NCBI GenBank assembly: GCA_017515475.1
Contig: JAFWFS010000018.1
Location: 1-64,000 of the forward strand
DNA: 64,000 nucleotides
Reading direction: 5' to 3'
Source: Erysipelotrichaceae bacterium
GTDB lineage: Bacteria > Bacillota_I > Bacilli_A > Erysipelotrichales > Erysipelotrichaceae
A program made the translations under genes and the position numbers. Positions 15,555-23,164 of this stretch are shown piece by piece. Each line of letters opens with the position of its first letter. The first letter of the stretch is position 1. A model generated the notes under the pieces. The model did not search any database, was not told where the DNA came from, and saw nothing but the letters and a program-made list of their open reading frames with translations.

Positions 15555-17058
15555 TTACCTTGCCTCCATCATTGTTCTTTAACAGCACGTCATGCGCTCC
15601 GCCTTCCACGATCGAAGTGGATGACACCAGCGTCAGTTTCGCTTTCTTCTGGAATTCCGGAATCGTAATCGCGCCGCAGTTGCACATCGTTGATCGGATT
15701 TTGTGTGTCGTCAGACGGACGTTTTCTTTCAGACTTCCGGCATACGGCACATAGGAATCGACGCCTTCCTCAAATGAGAGCTTCTGACTTCCGCCCATGT
15801 CGTATCTCTGCCAGTTGCGCGCTCTTGCGCTTCCTTCGCCCCAGTATTCTTTATAGTAGGTTCCGTTGATCATGACCCGGTTGGTCGGTGATTCATCGAA
15901 TCTGGCGAAATATCTTCCCAGCATCACGAAGTCGGCACCCATAGCCAGAGCCAGCGTAATGTGGTGGTCGTAGACGATGCCTCCATCGGAACATACCGGT
16001 ACATAGATTCCTGTTTTCTTGTAATAGGCATCCCTGGCCTTGCACACTTCCATCAGTGCGGTAGCCTGTCCTCTGCCGATGCCCTTTGTTTCTCTGGTAA
16101 TGCAGATCGAACCTCCGCCGATACCGACCTTGATGAAATCCGCCCCGGCGTCCGCCAGGAAGTTGAAACCTTCTTCATCGACGACATTACCGGCTCCGCA
16201 TCTGACCTTGCCTTTGTATTTCTTGTGTATCCAGTCCAGCGTCTCTTTCTGCCAGTCGGAGAATCCTTCCGAAGAATCGATGCACAGCACATCCGCACCA
16301 GCTTCTACCAGAGCCGGAACTCTGTCCTTGTAGTCTCTGGAATTGATGCCCGCTCCTACGATATAGCGCTTGCTGTCGTCCAGAAGTTCATTCGGATGAT
16401 CCTTGTGCGTTTCATAGTCTTTTCTGAAAACGAGAGCCTTAAGGTTTCCTTTTTTATCCACGATAGGCAAAGTGTTCAGCTTGTGCTCCCAGATGATGTC
16501 GTTGGCTGCCGTCAGAGAAACATTGTCTTTTGCGGTTACCAGTTTATCTAGCGGAGTCATGAAGCTTTCCACCTTGGCATCCATCGGTGTTCTGGATACC
16601 CTGTAGTCTCTGGAGGTAATGATACCCAGAAGCTTTCCTTCTCTGCTTCCGTCCTCCGTTACCGCCATTGTCGAGTGTCCGGTTCTTTCCTTAAGCTCCA
16701 GAACTTCCTTTAAGGTGGCGTCGGGTCTGACGTTGGAATCGCTCGGCACAAAACCCGCCTTGTAGCTCTTGGCCTTGCGGACCATATCCGCCTGCGAATC
16801 GATCGGCTGCGCACCGTAGATAAACGCCACGCCTCCTTCTGCAGCCAGAGCCACGGCCAGTCTGTTGCCGGATACCGACTGCATGATTGCGGATACCATC
16901 GGGATGTTCATCGTCAGTTCCGGTTCTTCGCCTTTCTTAAAACGAACCAGCGGCGTCTTTAATGAAACGTTCTCCGGTGTACACTTTTTCGTCGTATGTC
17001 CGGGTATGAGAAGGTATTCATTAAAAGTACGGGAAACTTCACTCATCAGTTTTGCCAT
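15547..17058 (-). CDS. guaB: IMP dehydrogenase
   Basis: The 503-aa enzyme oxidises IMP to XMP with NAD, the committed step towards GMP. The barrel is interrupted by a CBS pair (about 110-220). The active-site loop is [19 protein letters not shown] (catalytic Cys near 318), and the flap carries [13 protein letters not shown]. This loop and flap resemble, from memory, the Tritrichomonas foetus enzyme more than the common bacterial GPGSICTTR type. AAGGAGAG precedes the ATG. It forms an operon with guaA (8-bp overlap). A 13-bp-stem hairpin lies in its upstream gap. Confidence 0.95.
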   Translation of the reverse strand: MAKLMSEVSRTFNEYLLIPGHTTKKCTPENVSLKTPLVRFKKGEEPELTMNIPMVSAIMQSVSGNRLAVALAAEGGVAFIYGAQPIDSQADMVRKAKSYKAGFVPSDSNVRPDATLKEVLELKERTGHSTMAVTEDGSREGKLLGIITSRDYRVSRTPMDAKVESFMTPLDKLVTAKDNVSLTAANDIIWEHKLNTLPIVDKKGNLKALVFRKDYETHKDHPNELLDDSKRYIVGAGINSRDYKDRVPALVEAGADVLCIDSSEGFSDWQKETLDWIHKKYKGKVRCGAGNVVDEEGFNFLADAGADFIKVGIGGGSICITRETKGIGRGQATALMEVCKARDAYYKKTGIYVPVCSDGGIVYDHHITLALAMGADFVMLGRYFARFDESPTNRVMINGTYYKEYWGEGSARARNWQRYDMGGSQKLSFEEGVDSYVPYAGSLKENVRLTTHKIRSTMCNCGAITIPEFQKKAKLTLVSSTSIVEGGAHDVLLKNNDGGKVNG

Positions 17059-17084
17059 TATATTCTCTCCTTGTTTATAAATAT

Positions 17085-17118
17085 AATAATACTTTAGCCG
17101 TAAAACTAAAGTATTATT
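17085..17118. promoter_or_regulatory. long hairpin in the uraA-guaB gap
   Basis: AATAATACTTTAG (17085-17097) and CTAAAGTATTATT (17106-17118) are perfect 13-bp inverted repeats with an 8-base loop, ending 26 bases before the guaB start codon. The stem is AT-rich and no long T run follows on the minus strand. It may end the permease transcript weakly, control guaB, or be a protein-binding palindrome. Confidence 0.6.
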
Positions 17119-17145
17119 TTGTTTAAATCTATTATATCTTAGTAT

Positions 17146-18573
17146 TTATGCCTGTGTTTTGTCTCCAAGTGTCAGGATCAGATTCAGGATGATTCCTGAG
17201 AGTGCGGCACCGGCAACGCATGGGATCATCATGTTGAAGAACGGGATGTTTCCGCCGAATGCGTACTGTCCGCCCAGACCGACGATGCAGACCAGAGCGA
17301 TAACCGCGATGTTCTTGGAATCGAACATGGAGACGCCCTTGTCGATCAGGATCGCGATACCCTGTGCGGCAATTGCGCCGAAGCAGTATACTTCAATTCC
17401 GCCGATGACAGCCAGAGGAATGCCGTAGATAACCTGAATTAACGGAGTGAAGCAGGATACGACCATCGCAATGATCGAAGCTACAACCAGCACCGGTACT
17501 GAGAAGACTCTTGTGATAGCCATCAGAGAAATGTTTTCGCCGTAGTTGGTTCCAGCAGGTCCGCCGACAAATCCTGAGATCATGTCGCACAGTCCGTCAC
17601 CGACCAGGTTTTCGCCTAAGAGGCTGACCAGATCGTAATGACCTTTTCCTTTTTCCTTGGCGACATCGTTTACATAGATATCCAGCTGATACATGTGCGC
17701 AGTGGATTCCGGGATCGTTGCGATCGCGATAGGCATGATGCCGACCAGTGCGTTCAAGGAGAACTTAGGCAGCGTGAATGCCGGCAGGGCAAAGATGGAT
17801 CCATCGCCAAGCTTAAAAGCAGATGCGGCCAGCGCTTCAGCCGGAACGGTACGGAACAGATTGATGTCTCCGACAAAATAGAACAGCGCGGAAACAACGC
17901 ATCCGGTCAATACGCCAAGCAACAGCGGGAGCTGACTCAGCAGACCCTTAAGATATCTGGAATAGACACAGGTAGAAAGGAATGTGACGATACCTACAAT
18001 CAGCCAGGCTGTCGCAACAGGACTTCCCTGAACGACATCAAGACCGTTGATGTTTCCGCCGATGCCCAGGAAGTCGGACATCGCATTACCCGCAAGCGTC
18101 AGACCGATAACCATCGATACGGAACCGGTAATGGAAGCCGGAAGGAACTTTTCAACCTTTTCAGCACCGAACCTCTTTACGATCAATCCGGCAGCGATCG
18201 ATACAAAACCGGACATGATGATACCAAATTGGGCCTTCGAGATAATCTCGGCAGGAAGAACGCCTGTCGCGTTCCACAGCGCAATCTGTTCCTCGGTACC
18301 TTCGGCCATGGCCATGGCGAATACCGCAGACAGATACACAAACGAAGATCCGTAGTACAAAGGAATCCTGCGCTTTGTAATCAAAATAAAACACAGGGTC
18401 GCAAGTCCGGAAGCGAAAATCGTTGTCGAGACCTGAAAGCCTGTGATCAAAGCGACGGTAATGGTGGCAGGGAACATGACGATGACCTGCTGAAGTGCAT
18501 AAAGGAGCAGTTTCCCTGTAGATGGCCTTTCATCAGGCAGATAGCCTTGTTTTTCCTGAATTTTTGCAGACAT
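17146..18573 (-). CDS. uraA: uracil/xanthine permease, NCS2 family
   Basis: The 475-aa polytopic membrane protein (about 13-14 segments) imports a nucleobase with protons. Signature pieces are PLYYGSSFVY (about 71-80) and the NCS2 motif GTNYGENISLMAITR (about 325-339), which match the UraA/PyrP branch more than the xanthine or guanine branches. Uracil is therefore the best substrate guess, although guaB-guaA downstream would also suit a purine. GGGGGG precedes the ATG. Its leader contains a terminator hairpin, so expression is probably set by attenuation. Confidence 0.88.
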   Translation of the reverse strand: MSAKIQEKQGYLPDERPSTGKLLLYALQQVIVMFPATITVALITGFQVSTTIFASGLATLCFILITKRRIPLYYGSSFVYLSAVFAMAMAEGTEEQIALWNATGVLPAEIISKAQFGIIMSGFVSIAAGLIVKRFGAEKVEKFLPASITGSVSMVIGLTLAGNAMSDFLGIGGNINGLDVVQGSPVATAWLIVGIVTFLSTCVYSRYLKGLLSQLPLLLGVLTGCVVSALFYFVGDINLFRTVPAEALAASAFKLGDGSIFALPAFTLPKFSLNALVGIMPIAIATIPESTAHMYQLDIYVNDVAKEKGKGHYDLVSLLGENLVGDGLCDMISGFVGGPAGTNYGENISLMAITRVFSVPVLVVASIIAMVVSCFTPLIQVIYGIPLAVIGGIEVYCFGAIAAQGIAILIDKGVSMFDSKNIAVIALVCIVGLGGQYAFGGNIPFFNMMIPCVAGAALSGIILNLILTLGDKTQA

Positions 18574-18603
18574 AATTTTACCCCCCTAATTACAATGGAT
18601 TTT

Positions 18604-18634
18604 GAAGAAAAAGATCCCCCATGCCGGAGGATCT
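18604..18634 (-). terminator. leader terminator (attenuator) of the permease gene
   Basis: On the minus strand AGATCCTCC and GGGGGATCT pair (one mismatch) across a 5-base loop, followed by CTTTTTCTTC. It lies 31 bases upstream of the permease ATG and downstream of the likely promoter at about 18747. A terminator between promoter and start suggests control by PyrR or another antiterminator. I could not match the upstream RNA to the PyrR site or to a purine riboswitch. Confidence 0.6.
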
Positions 18635-18746
18635 ATCATGCCTTCTATACAAGTCTGATCCCGCCGGAATGCAAACCCATTTTTTCTAGAATAACAGAAT
18701 CCCCGACCCATTTCAATAAAACAATTGCCTTTTCTGAATGTTTCGT

Positions 18747-18760
18747 ATTATAGTTATAAT
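18747..18760. promoter_or_regulatory. overlapping divergent -10 boxes
   Basis: ATTATA at 18747-18752 is a minus-strand TATAAT for the permease, and TATAAT at 18755-18760 serves the plus-strand membrane gene starting at 18779. Neither has a good -35. The permease leader would be about 165 bases. Confidence 0.5.
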
Positions 18761-18778
18761 CAGGAATTTATCTCCTCT

Positions 18779-19396
18779 ATGGATACAAACAAACACCATT
18801 GTTTCATACTATCAGAACTGATCATCTACCTATGTTTCCTGGCGGGTGATCTTTTTGCTTATGACACAAGTCTGATCAAGTATGCCGGTATTGTTCTGTG
18901 TTTTGTCAGAGCGGTTTATAAAAGAAACAGGATCATCGCCTTGGCATTCGGACTGACAATGATTTCCGACTTCTTCCTGCTTCTGCTGGACCGTTATTAT
19001 ACCACGGGAGTGTGCTTTTTTGTTCTGGTACAGATGACATATCTATACTATTTACATCGGCAGAGATGCAGGCCGTATCTTGTTCCTAGAGGCGTGCTGT
19101 TTGTCGTGGGAATGATTCTGCTTTTTGTGAACAGGCAGACCGATGCACTAAGTGTGGTGACGCTTTTGTATTTCATTAATCTCCTGGGAAATACCATGTC
19201 TTCCTTTGCGAATCCGGGATTAAAGATGGTGTCTCTTGGTTTTATTCTGTTTGTCTGCTGCGACATCTGTGTCGGCCTGCACAACCTTTTGCCTTATGGA
19301 AGACTTTATGACGTTGTCTCGTTCTGCATGTGGCTGTTCTATCTTCCTTCCCAGATACTGATCTGTCTTGGATCTGAGAATGCCCTGCGGAAATAA
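18779..19396 (+). CDS. YhhN/TMEM86-family membrane protein
   Basis: The 205-aa product has about seven or eight membrane segments. The conserved acidic residues within helices (SDFFLLLLD near 61-69 and CCDICVGLHN near 161-170) match the YhhN family, whose animal members are lysoplasmalogenases that split vinyl ether lysolipids. Activity here is unproven. I use the ATG at 18779. The frame open from 18725 begins with TTG inside the promoter. No ribosome site is clear, and the predicted leader is only about 12 bases. Confidence 0.7.
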   Translation: MDTNKHHCFILSELIIYLCFLAGDLFAYDTSLIKYAGIVLCFVRAVYKRNRIIALAFGLTMISDFFLLLLDRYYTTGVCFFVLVQMTYLYYLHRQRCRPYLVPRGVLFVVGMILLFVNRQTDALSVVTLLYFINLLGNTMSSFANPGLKMVSLGFILFVCCDICVGLHNLLPYGRLYDVVSFCMWLFYLPSQILICLGSENALRK

Positions 19397-19466
19397 ACCG
19401 TGTCCACTTTACAATATCGGATAAAATAAGATTATAATAAATATAAGTATTTTTAAGGAGGAAAAT

Positions 19467-20189
19467 ATGGCAGAAAAGAAAACCAAAAAATATGTTGCCG
19501 CTGACGACAGCACACAGACAGCGACAAGACAGCAGCCTCGTAAGGAAGCAAAGCCTGTAGGCAATCCCGGACCTCTCCGTTTCGATGCGGTAGTTCTCTG
19601 GATTCTGGCTCTGGCTCTTGAAGTATGTGCTTTGATGGTGTTCCTGGGCAAACTTGATCTCAAGTTCATCGCTCAGATCCCTCAGCTGATCGGCTTCCTG
19701 GTATTAGATCTGATCGCCGTAATCGTCGGTGCACAGCTGTGGAAGAAAGCCAACCACATCGATCCTGTTTCCGAAAAGAATCAGCTGAAATTCTGGCTCT
19801 GGAACAACATGGGTCTGATTGCTATGGCAATCTGCTTCTTCCCGTTCATCATCCTAGTTTTAACCAATAAGGATGCGGACAAGAAGACAAAGACGATTGC
19901 TACGGTCGCGGCAGTTATCTGTCTGCTGATCGGCGGTGTCGCTTCTTACGACTGGAACCCTGTTTCTGAAGAAATGAAGGCGGCTGCCATGGATGTCCTG
20001 GAAGGCGAAACCGTTTATTGGACGACTTTCGGCAAGGTATATCACACACATGACGACTGTTCACATCTGAACCAGAGTGAAACGCTTACATACGGTACGG
20101 TTGAACAGGCTATCGCAGCCAACCGCGTCAGACTCTGCAAGACGTGCGCAAAGAGAGACAACGTCTCTGGCGTAGCTCTGGAAGACTAA
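19467..20189 (+). CDS. membrane protein with C-terminal Cys/His motif
   Basis: The 240-aa product has a Lys/Gln-rich N-terminus, four membrane segments (about 44-64, 70-92, 110-132, 140-160) and a soluble C-terminal domain (about 180-235). That domain has GKVYHTHDDCSHL and, 25 residues later, RLCKTC, a YH..C..L...C..C pattern seen at the ends of many Bacillota exported or membrane proteins and likely metal-binding. AAGGAGG precedes the ATG. A bidirectional terminator closes the gene. Function unknown. Confidence 0.8.
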   Translation: MAEKKTKKYVAADDSTQTATRQQPRKEAKPVGNPGPLRFDAVVLWILALALEVCALMVFLGKLDLKFIAQIPQLIGFLVLDLIAVIVGAQLWKKANHIDPVSEKNQLKFWLWNNMGLIAMAICFFPFIILVLTNKDADKKTKTIATVAAVICLLIGGVASYDWNPVSEEMKAAAMDVLEGETVYWTTFGKVYHTHDDCSHLNQSETLTYGTVEQAIAANRVRLCKTCAKRDNVSGVALED

Positions 20190-20210
20190 GCAACATCTAT
20201 ATCATTACAA

Positions 20211-20240
20211 AAAAAATACCGGTCACGACCGGTATTTTTT
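20211..20240. terminator. bidirectional terminator
   Basis: AAAAAATACCGG (20211-20222) pairs with CCGGTATTTTTT (20229-20240) around a 6-base loop, between two convergent genes. Confidence 0.88.
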
Positions 20241-21105
20241 ATTCTGCCGTATTCAGGATGTATTTCATCTCTTCGTCTTCGTCGCTCGTGCCAAACCTTA
20301 GGCGATAGTAGGCGTCGCAGAACCTGTTCATGTAGTAGCGGTACAGCGCCATCTGTCCAATCAGTAGCTTGTCGTCGCTGTCCTTGTCACGATAGAAAAC
20401 GATCTCGATGTTATAGTCGTCTGCCTTGTACAGTTCGTTAAGCGAATCCTGTACAAAACGGAAACCTTCGTTGTTGTCCATATACTGTTGCAGGATTTTC
20501 TTTGCCTTCCTTGCGGTCTTGTCGTTCATGGAAATGTCTCTGATTTTTCTGTGTGTACGGAACAGGGCATAAAGCAGTTCTTCCGTTCTGATCGCTTTCA
20601 GATTGTCGGAGGACCAGATGTCTCCTGCGTCCTTTGCCAGAGTCAGCAGCTTCACCACGACGTCTTCGTCTTTCAGATAGACATAGGATTCCACCCTATC
20701 CGATATCTGCATGCCACATTCGCTCAAGTATACCGGCTGGAAAAAAGTAACGTTTTCCAGATAGAAACCCGAGATCTTCTTCGGCAGTTTCCTGTCCTTG
20801 GATACTCTCAGAATGGCTTCCTTGAATTCCTCCAAAGTCCGATAGCCGTTATTGACGCCGTATCTGTCCCACATTGTCTTGATGCTTCCGGAAGTAAAGT
20901 AAGCAAGACGTCCGAATCCGACAATTCCTTTTTCGTTCCCCTGCCGGTGTTCCTTGTCCTTGGACAGAAAGAAAACGAGATCTCCTTCCATGAAATCAGA
21001 GAAGTTGGTGTTGGTGGAGATGCGCCAGAAGTTGATCGTCTTATGTCTGTTGAGACGATGAAGCTCCAGCATCTTTGAATCTGTTATGTATGCGATTGCT
21101 GCCAT
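20239..21105 (-). CDS. hypothetical protein with EVE/PUA-like N-terminus
   Basis: The 288-aa product begins with a part that resembles EVE or PUA-like folds: NFWRISTNTNF, then GDLVFFLSK, then KGIVGFGRL, as in modules that read modified bases. The rest (about 130-288) is helical and charged with no motif I know. It follows the DUF1887 gene by 20 bases and is the last gene of the dnaX-ybaB-recR run. The ATG has AGGA only two bases upstream, too close for a normal ribosome site, while a TATAAT lies 11 bases upstream. It may pair functionally with the Card1-like gene. Confidence 0.7.
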   Translation of the reverse strand: MAAIAYITDSKMLELHRLNRHKTINFWRISTNTNFSDFMEGDLVFFLSKDKEHRQGNEKGIVGFGRLAYFTSGSIKTMWDRYGVNNGYRTLEEFKEAILRVSKDRKLPKKISGFYLENVTFFQPVYLSECGMQISDRVESYVYLKDEDVVVKLLTLAKDAGDIWSSDNLKAIRTEELLYALFRTHRKIRDISMNDKTARKAKKILQQYMDNNEGFRFVQDSLNELYKADDYNIEIVFYRDKDSDDKLLIGQMALYRYYMNRFCDAYYRLRFGTSDEDEEMKYILNTAE

Positions 21106-21124
21106 TTCCTGATTTCATTATAAA

Positions 21125-22267
21125 CTATACCGGCAGCGGATCATACCGGTATGTGCCGTCCAGGATCTCCAGGAAGACATCCAGAACGTGTTTATCTGTG
21201 AAAGACGATTTGTCTATGATGTAGATGCCCAGCTCTTCGGACTTGGCATAGATGGATGGATATTTGCGATCCAGTTCCTCTCCTACGCAGAGCACCGGTA
21301 CCGATAGAGCGTTGCCGAACATGGAATTGTGGACATAGATTTCGTTGAGATCTCCTGTGTCGGCTTTTGAGGACTTGCAGCTGACGAAGAGAAGGTGGTT
21401 GTTGCGCATCACCATGCAGTCGATTTCGCAGCGAACCGGCTGAATGTACTTGTCGTCAGAGAAGTCGATCTCGGCACTCATGAGAACGTCATCGAAGTAT
21501 CCGGATTCGCTCAGAACGATATATAGATAGTTCTCCAGGAAGGCTCCGGAAACGCAGACCATTTCCATCAGCTTTCTGGTCTTGAAGATCAGATAGTTGT
21601 CGCGGATCTCGAACAGATCGCTTTTCTTTTTGTAGCAGTAATCGGTCTTGATCTTCTGAATCGTTTCGTTGTCCAGAACGAATCTCGCGGAGCCCGATTG
21701 TCTGGAGCTGTTGATGATTGAATTAAGCTTGGTCAGAAAACGGATGAAAGCCGCATAGTTGTCGATGTTATTTTCTACCAGATCGATGATGGTTTCTTTT
21801 GTCTTGTCGTCCGTTGCGGAGCGATGCATGAACGACTTGATTTCGCCCCCTCTTAGTTTCAGCACATCTTCGATCTTCAGCTTGAAGACTTCTTTATAAA
21901 GTACGCTGTGGGTGCGGTAATCCTTGATCACGTTCTCTTCGTCGTCGTAGTAGATGATCGGATTCTGACGGCGGTTGGCTATTTCAAACAGCAGCAGAGA
22001 CAGATATCTGGCCGCTCCGACATCGATGACGGAATCCGGATTGCGATCCAGAATCTCGTTGAGCTGTTTTTCGTCGTCGTTCAGCTGCAGAAAGTGAATC
22101 TGCGTATCTGCCAGATACTTGTAGATGACTTTTTCGATGTTGGCGAAGGTGTTTCTGGAAACCTCGTGATGGTATACGAAAAAGACTTCTTCAGCGTTCA
22201 GGGTCAATGCACTGATGACGTTGTTTAAAGGTTCTTGATCGTCATATACTGTCAGCAGTTTACTCAT
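21125..22267 (-). CDS. DUF1887 protein, Card1/Can2-like candidate nuclease
   Basis: The 380-aa product has the two-part layout of DUF1887 proteins: an N-terminal Rossmann-like half (about 1-130) like the CARF domain, a helical middle, and a C-terminal PD-(D/E)xK fold. Visible are GAFLENYLY (about 240-248) and CEIDCMVMRNNHLLFVSCKSSK (about 278-299), giving the E-x-D...C-K nuclease pattern. In Card1 and Can2 the CARF half binds cyclic oligoadenylate made by type III CRISPR systems. No cas gene or CRISPR array is in this window. The ATG overlaps recR by 8 bp and has AAGGAAG inside recR. Confidence 0.8.
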   Translation of the reverse strand: MSKLLTVYDDQEPLNNVISALTLNAEEVFFVYHHEVSRNTFANIEKVIYKYLADTQIHFLQLNDDEKQLNEILDRNPDSVIDVGAARYLSLLLFEIANRRQNPIIYYDDEENVIKDYRTHSVLYKEVFKLKIEDVLKLRGGEIKSFMHRSATDDKTKETIIDLVENNIDNYAAFIRFLTKLNSIINSSRQSGSARFVLDNETIQKIKTDYCYKKKSDLFEIRDNYLIFKTRKLMEMVCVSGAFLENYLYIVLSESGYFDDVLMSAEIDFSDDKYIQPVRCEIDCMVMRNNHLLFVSCKSSKADTGDLNEIYVHNSMFGNALSVPVLCVGEELDRKYPSIYAKSEELGIYIIDKSSFTDKHVLDVFLEILDGTYRYDPLPV

Positions 22268-22856
22268 CGTTGATCTTCCTTCTGTTGTCCAAGGCTTTTA
22301 TCAGCGTCAGTTCGTCGGCGTAATCCAGAGAAGCGCCCATCGGAAGTCCGTGCGCCAGCCTGGTGACAAGGACGCCTTTGTCTTTCAGGATCTTATCCAG
22401 ATAAAGCGCCGTCATTTCCCCATCCATGGTTGGAGAGGTGGCGATGATGATTTCTTTTGTTTCCTGGGTAATTCTTTTCAACAGTCCGTCTATTCCGATG
22501 TCCTCCGGATAGATTCCTTTTGAAGAGGAAATCAGTCCGTTCAATACGTGGTAAAGCCCTTTATAGGAACCCGTCTTCTCGATCGCAACCACATCCTGCG
22601 GATAGGCTACAACCATGATCGTCCTGCCGCTGCGGGTCTTGTCCTTGCAAAAAAGACACTCGTCTTCGTCCGAAAGAAAACCGCAGGTCCTGCATCTTCT
22701 GATGTGCCGGATACCCTGCAGCGATTCGATCATTTCATCGATGTTCTCGACGTTCCTGTCAAGCAGACTAAAAGCGTAACGCTGTGCCGTCTTGTTGCCG
22801 ACACCCGGCAGCGTTTCTAGTGCCGCGATCAGTTTTTCGAAATTCTTGGGATACAT
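22260..22856 (-). CDS. recR: recombination mediator RecR
   Basis: The 198-aa protein helps load RecA during gap repair together with RecF and RecO. It has the helix-hairpin-helix start (LETLPGVGNKTAQRYA), a four-Cys zinc finger (CRTCGFLSDEDECLFC, about 56-71) and a Toprim domain (about 80-170). Length is typical. It follows ybaB by one base in the conserved dnaX-ybaB-recR order. The ribosome site is weak, so it probably relies on coupling with ybaB. Confidence 0.95.
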   Translation of the reverse strand: MYPKNFEKLIAALETLPGVGNKTAQRYAFSLLDRNVENIDEMIESLQGIRHIRRCRTCGFLSDEDECLFCKDKTRSGRTIMVVAYPQDVVAIEKTGSYKGLYHVLNGLISSSKGIYPEDIGIDGLLKRITQETKEIIIATSPTMDGEMTALYLDKILKDKGVLVTRLAHGLPMGASLDYADELTLIKALDNRRKINDE

Positions 22857-22857
22857 T

Positions 22858-23163
22858 TTACTTTATCGGCAGCCCCATTGCGGAAGCCATAGAACCGAGT
22901 CGGTTCTTCTTGTAGTCGTCGGCTTTTTCTATCGCATCGTTCACGGCGATCATAACCAAATCCTGTATCATCTCCTGATCATCCGGATTAAGGATGGATG
23001 GGTCGATCCATATGGAAAGGATCTTGTCTTCACCGCTGACCGTTACCTTTACCAGTCCGTTTGAAGCGCTTCCCTCGAACTCCATGGCATCGATCTGTTT
23101 CCTGACCTCTTCCATCTGTTTCTGCATCGCCTGTGCCTGCTGCATCAGTTTATTGATATCCAT
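22858..23163 (-). CDS. ybaB: YbaB/EbfC nucleoid-associated protein
   Basis: The 101-aa product matches YbaB/EbfC: an N-terminal helix rich in Met and Gln (MQQAQAMQKQMEEVRKQ), then VKVTVSGEDKILSIWIDPSIL. These dimers bind DNA with low specificity. AGAGGAA precedes the ATG. It is the middle gene of the dnaX-ybaB-recR operon. Confidence 0.93.
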   Translation of the reverse strand: MDINKLMQQAQAMQKQMEEVRKQIDAMEFEGSASNGLVKVTVSGEDKILSIWIDPSILNPDDQEMIQDLVMIAVNDAIEKADDYKKNRLGSMASAMGLPIK

Positions 23164-23164
23164 A

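Noticed and set aside
18604-18745. A purine riboswitch or PyrR site in the permease leader.
   Set aside because: I could not find the conserved loops of the purine riboswitch nor the PyrR loop consensus; only the terminator is supported.
17638-18753. A 371-codon plus-strand frame opposite the permease gene.
   Set aside because: It lies antisense to a clear NCS2 gene; its residues are rich in Arg, Gln, Asp and His as expected from a shadow frame, with no motif or ribosome site.
21125-22267. Reading the DUF1887 gene as part of a type III CRISPR locus.
   Set aside because: No cas10, csm/cmr or CRISPR array anywhere in the window; only the protein family suggests it.
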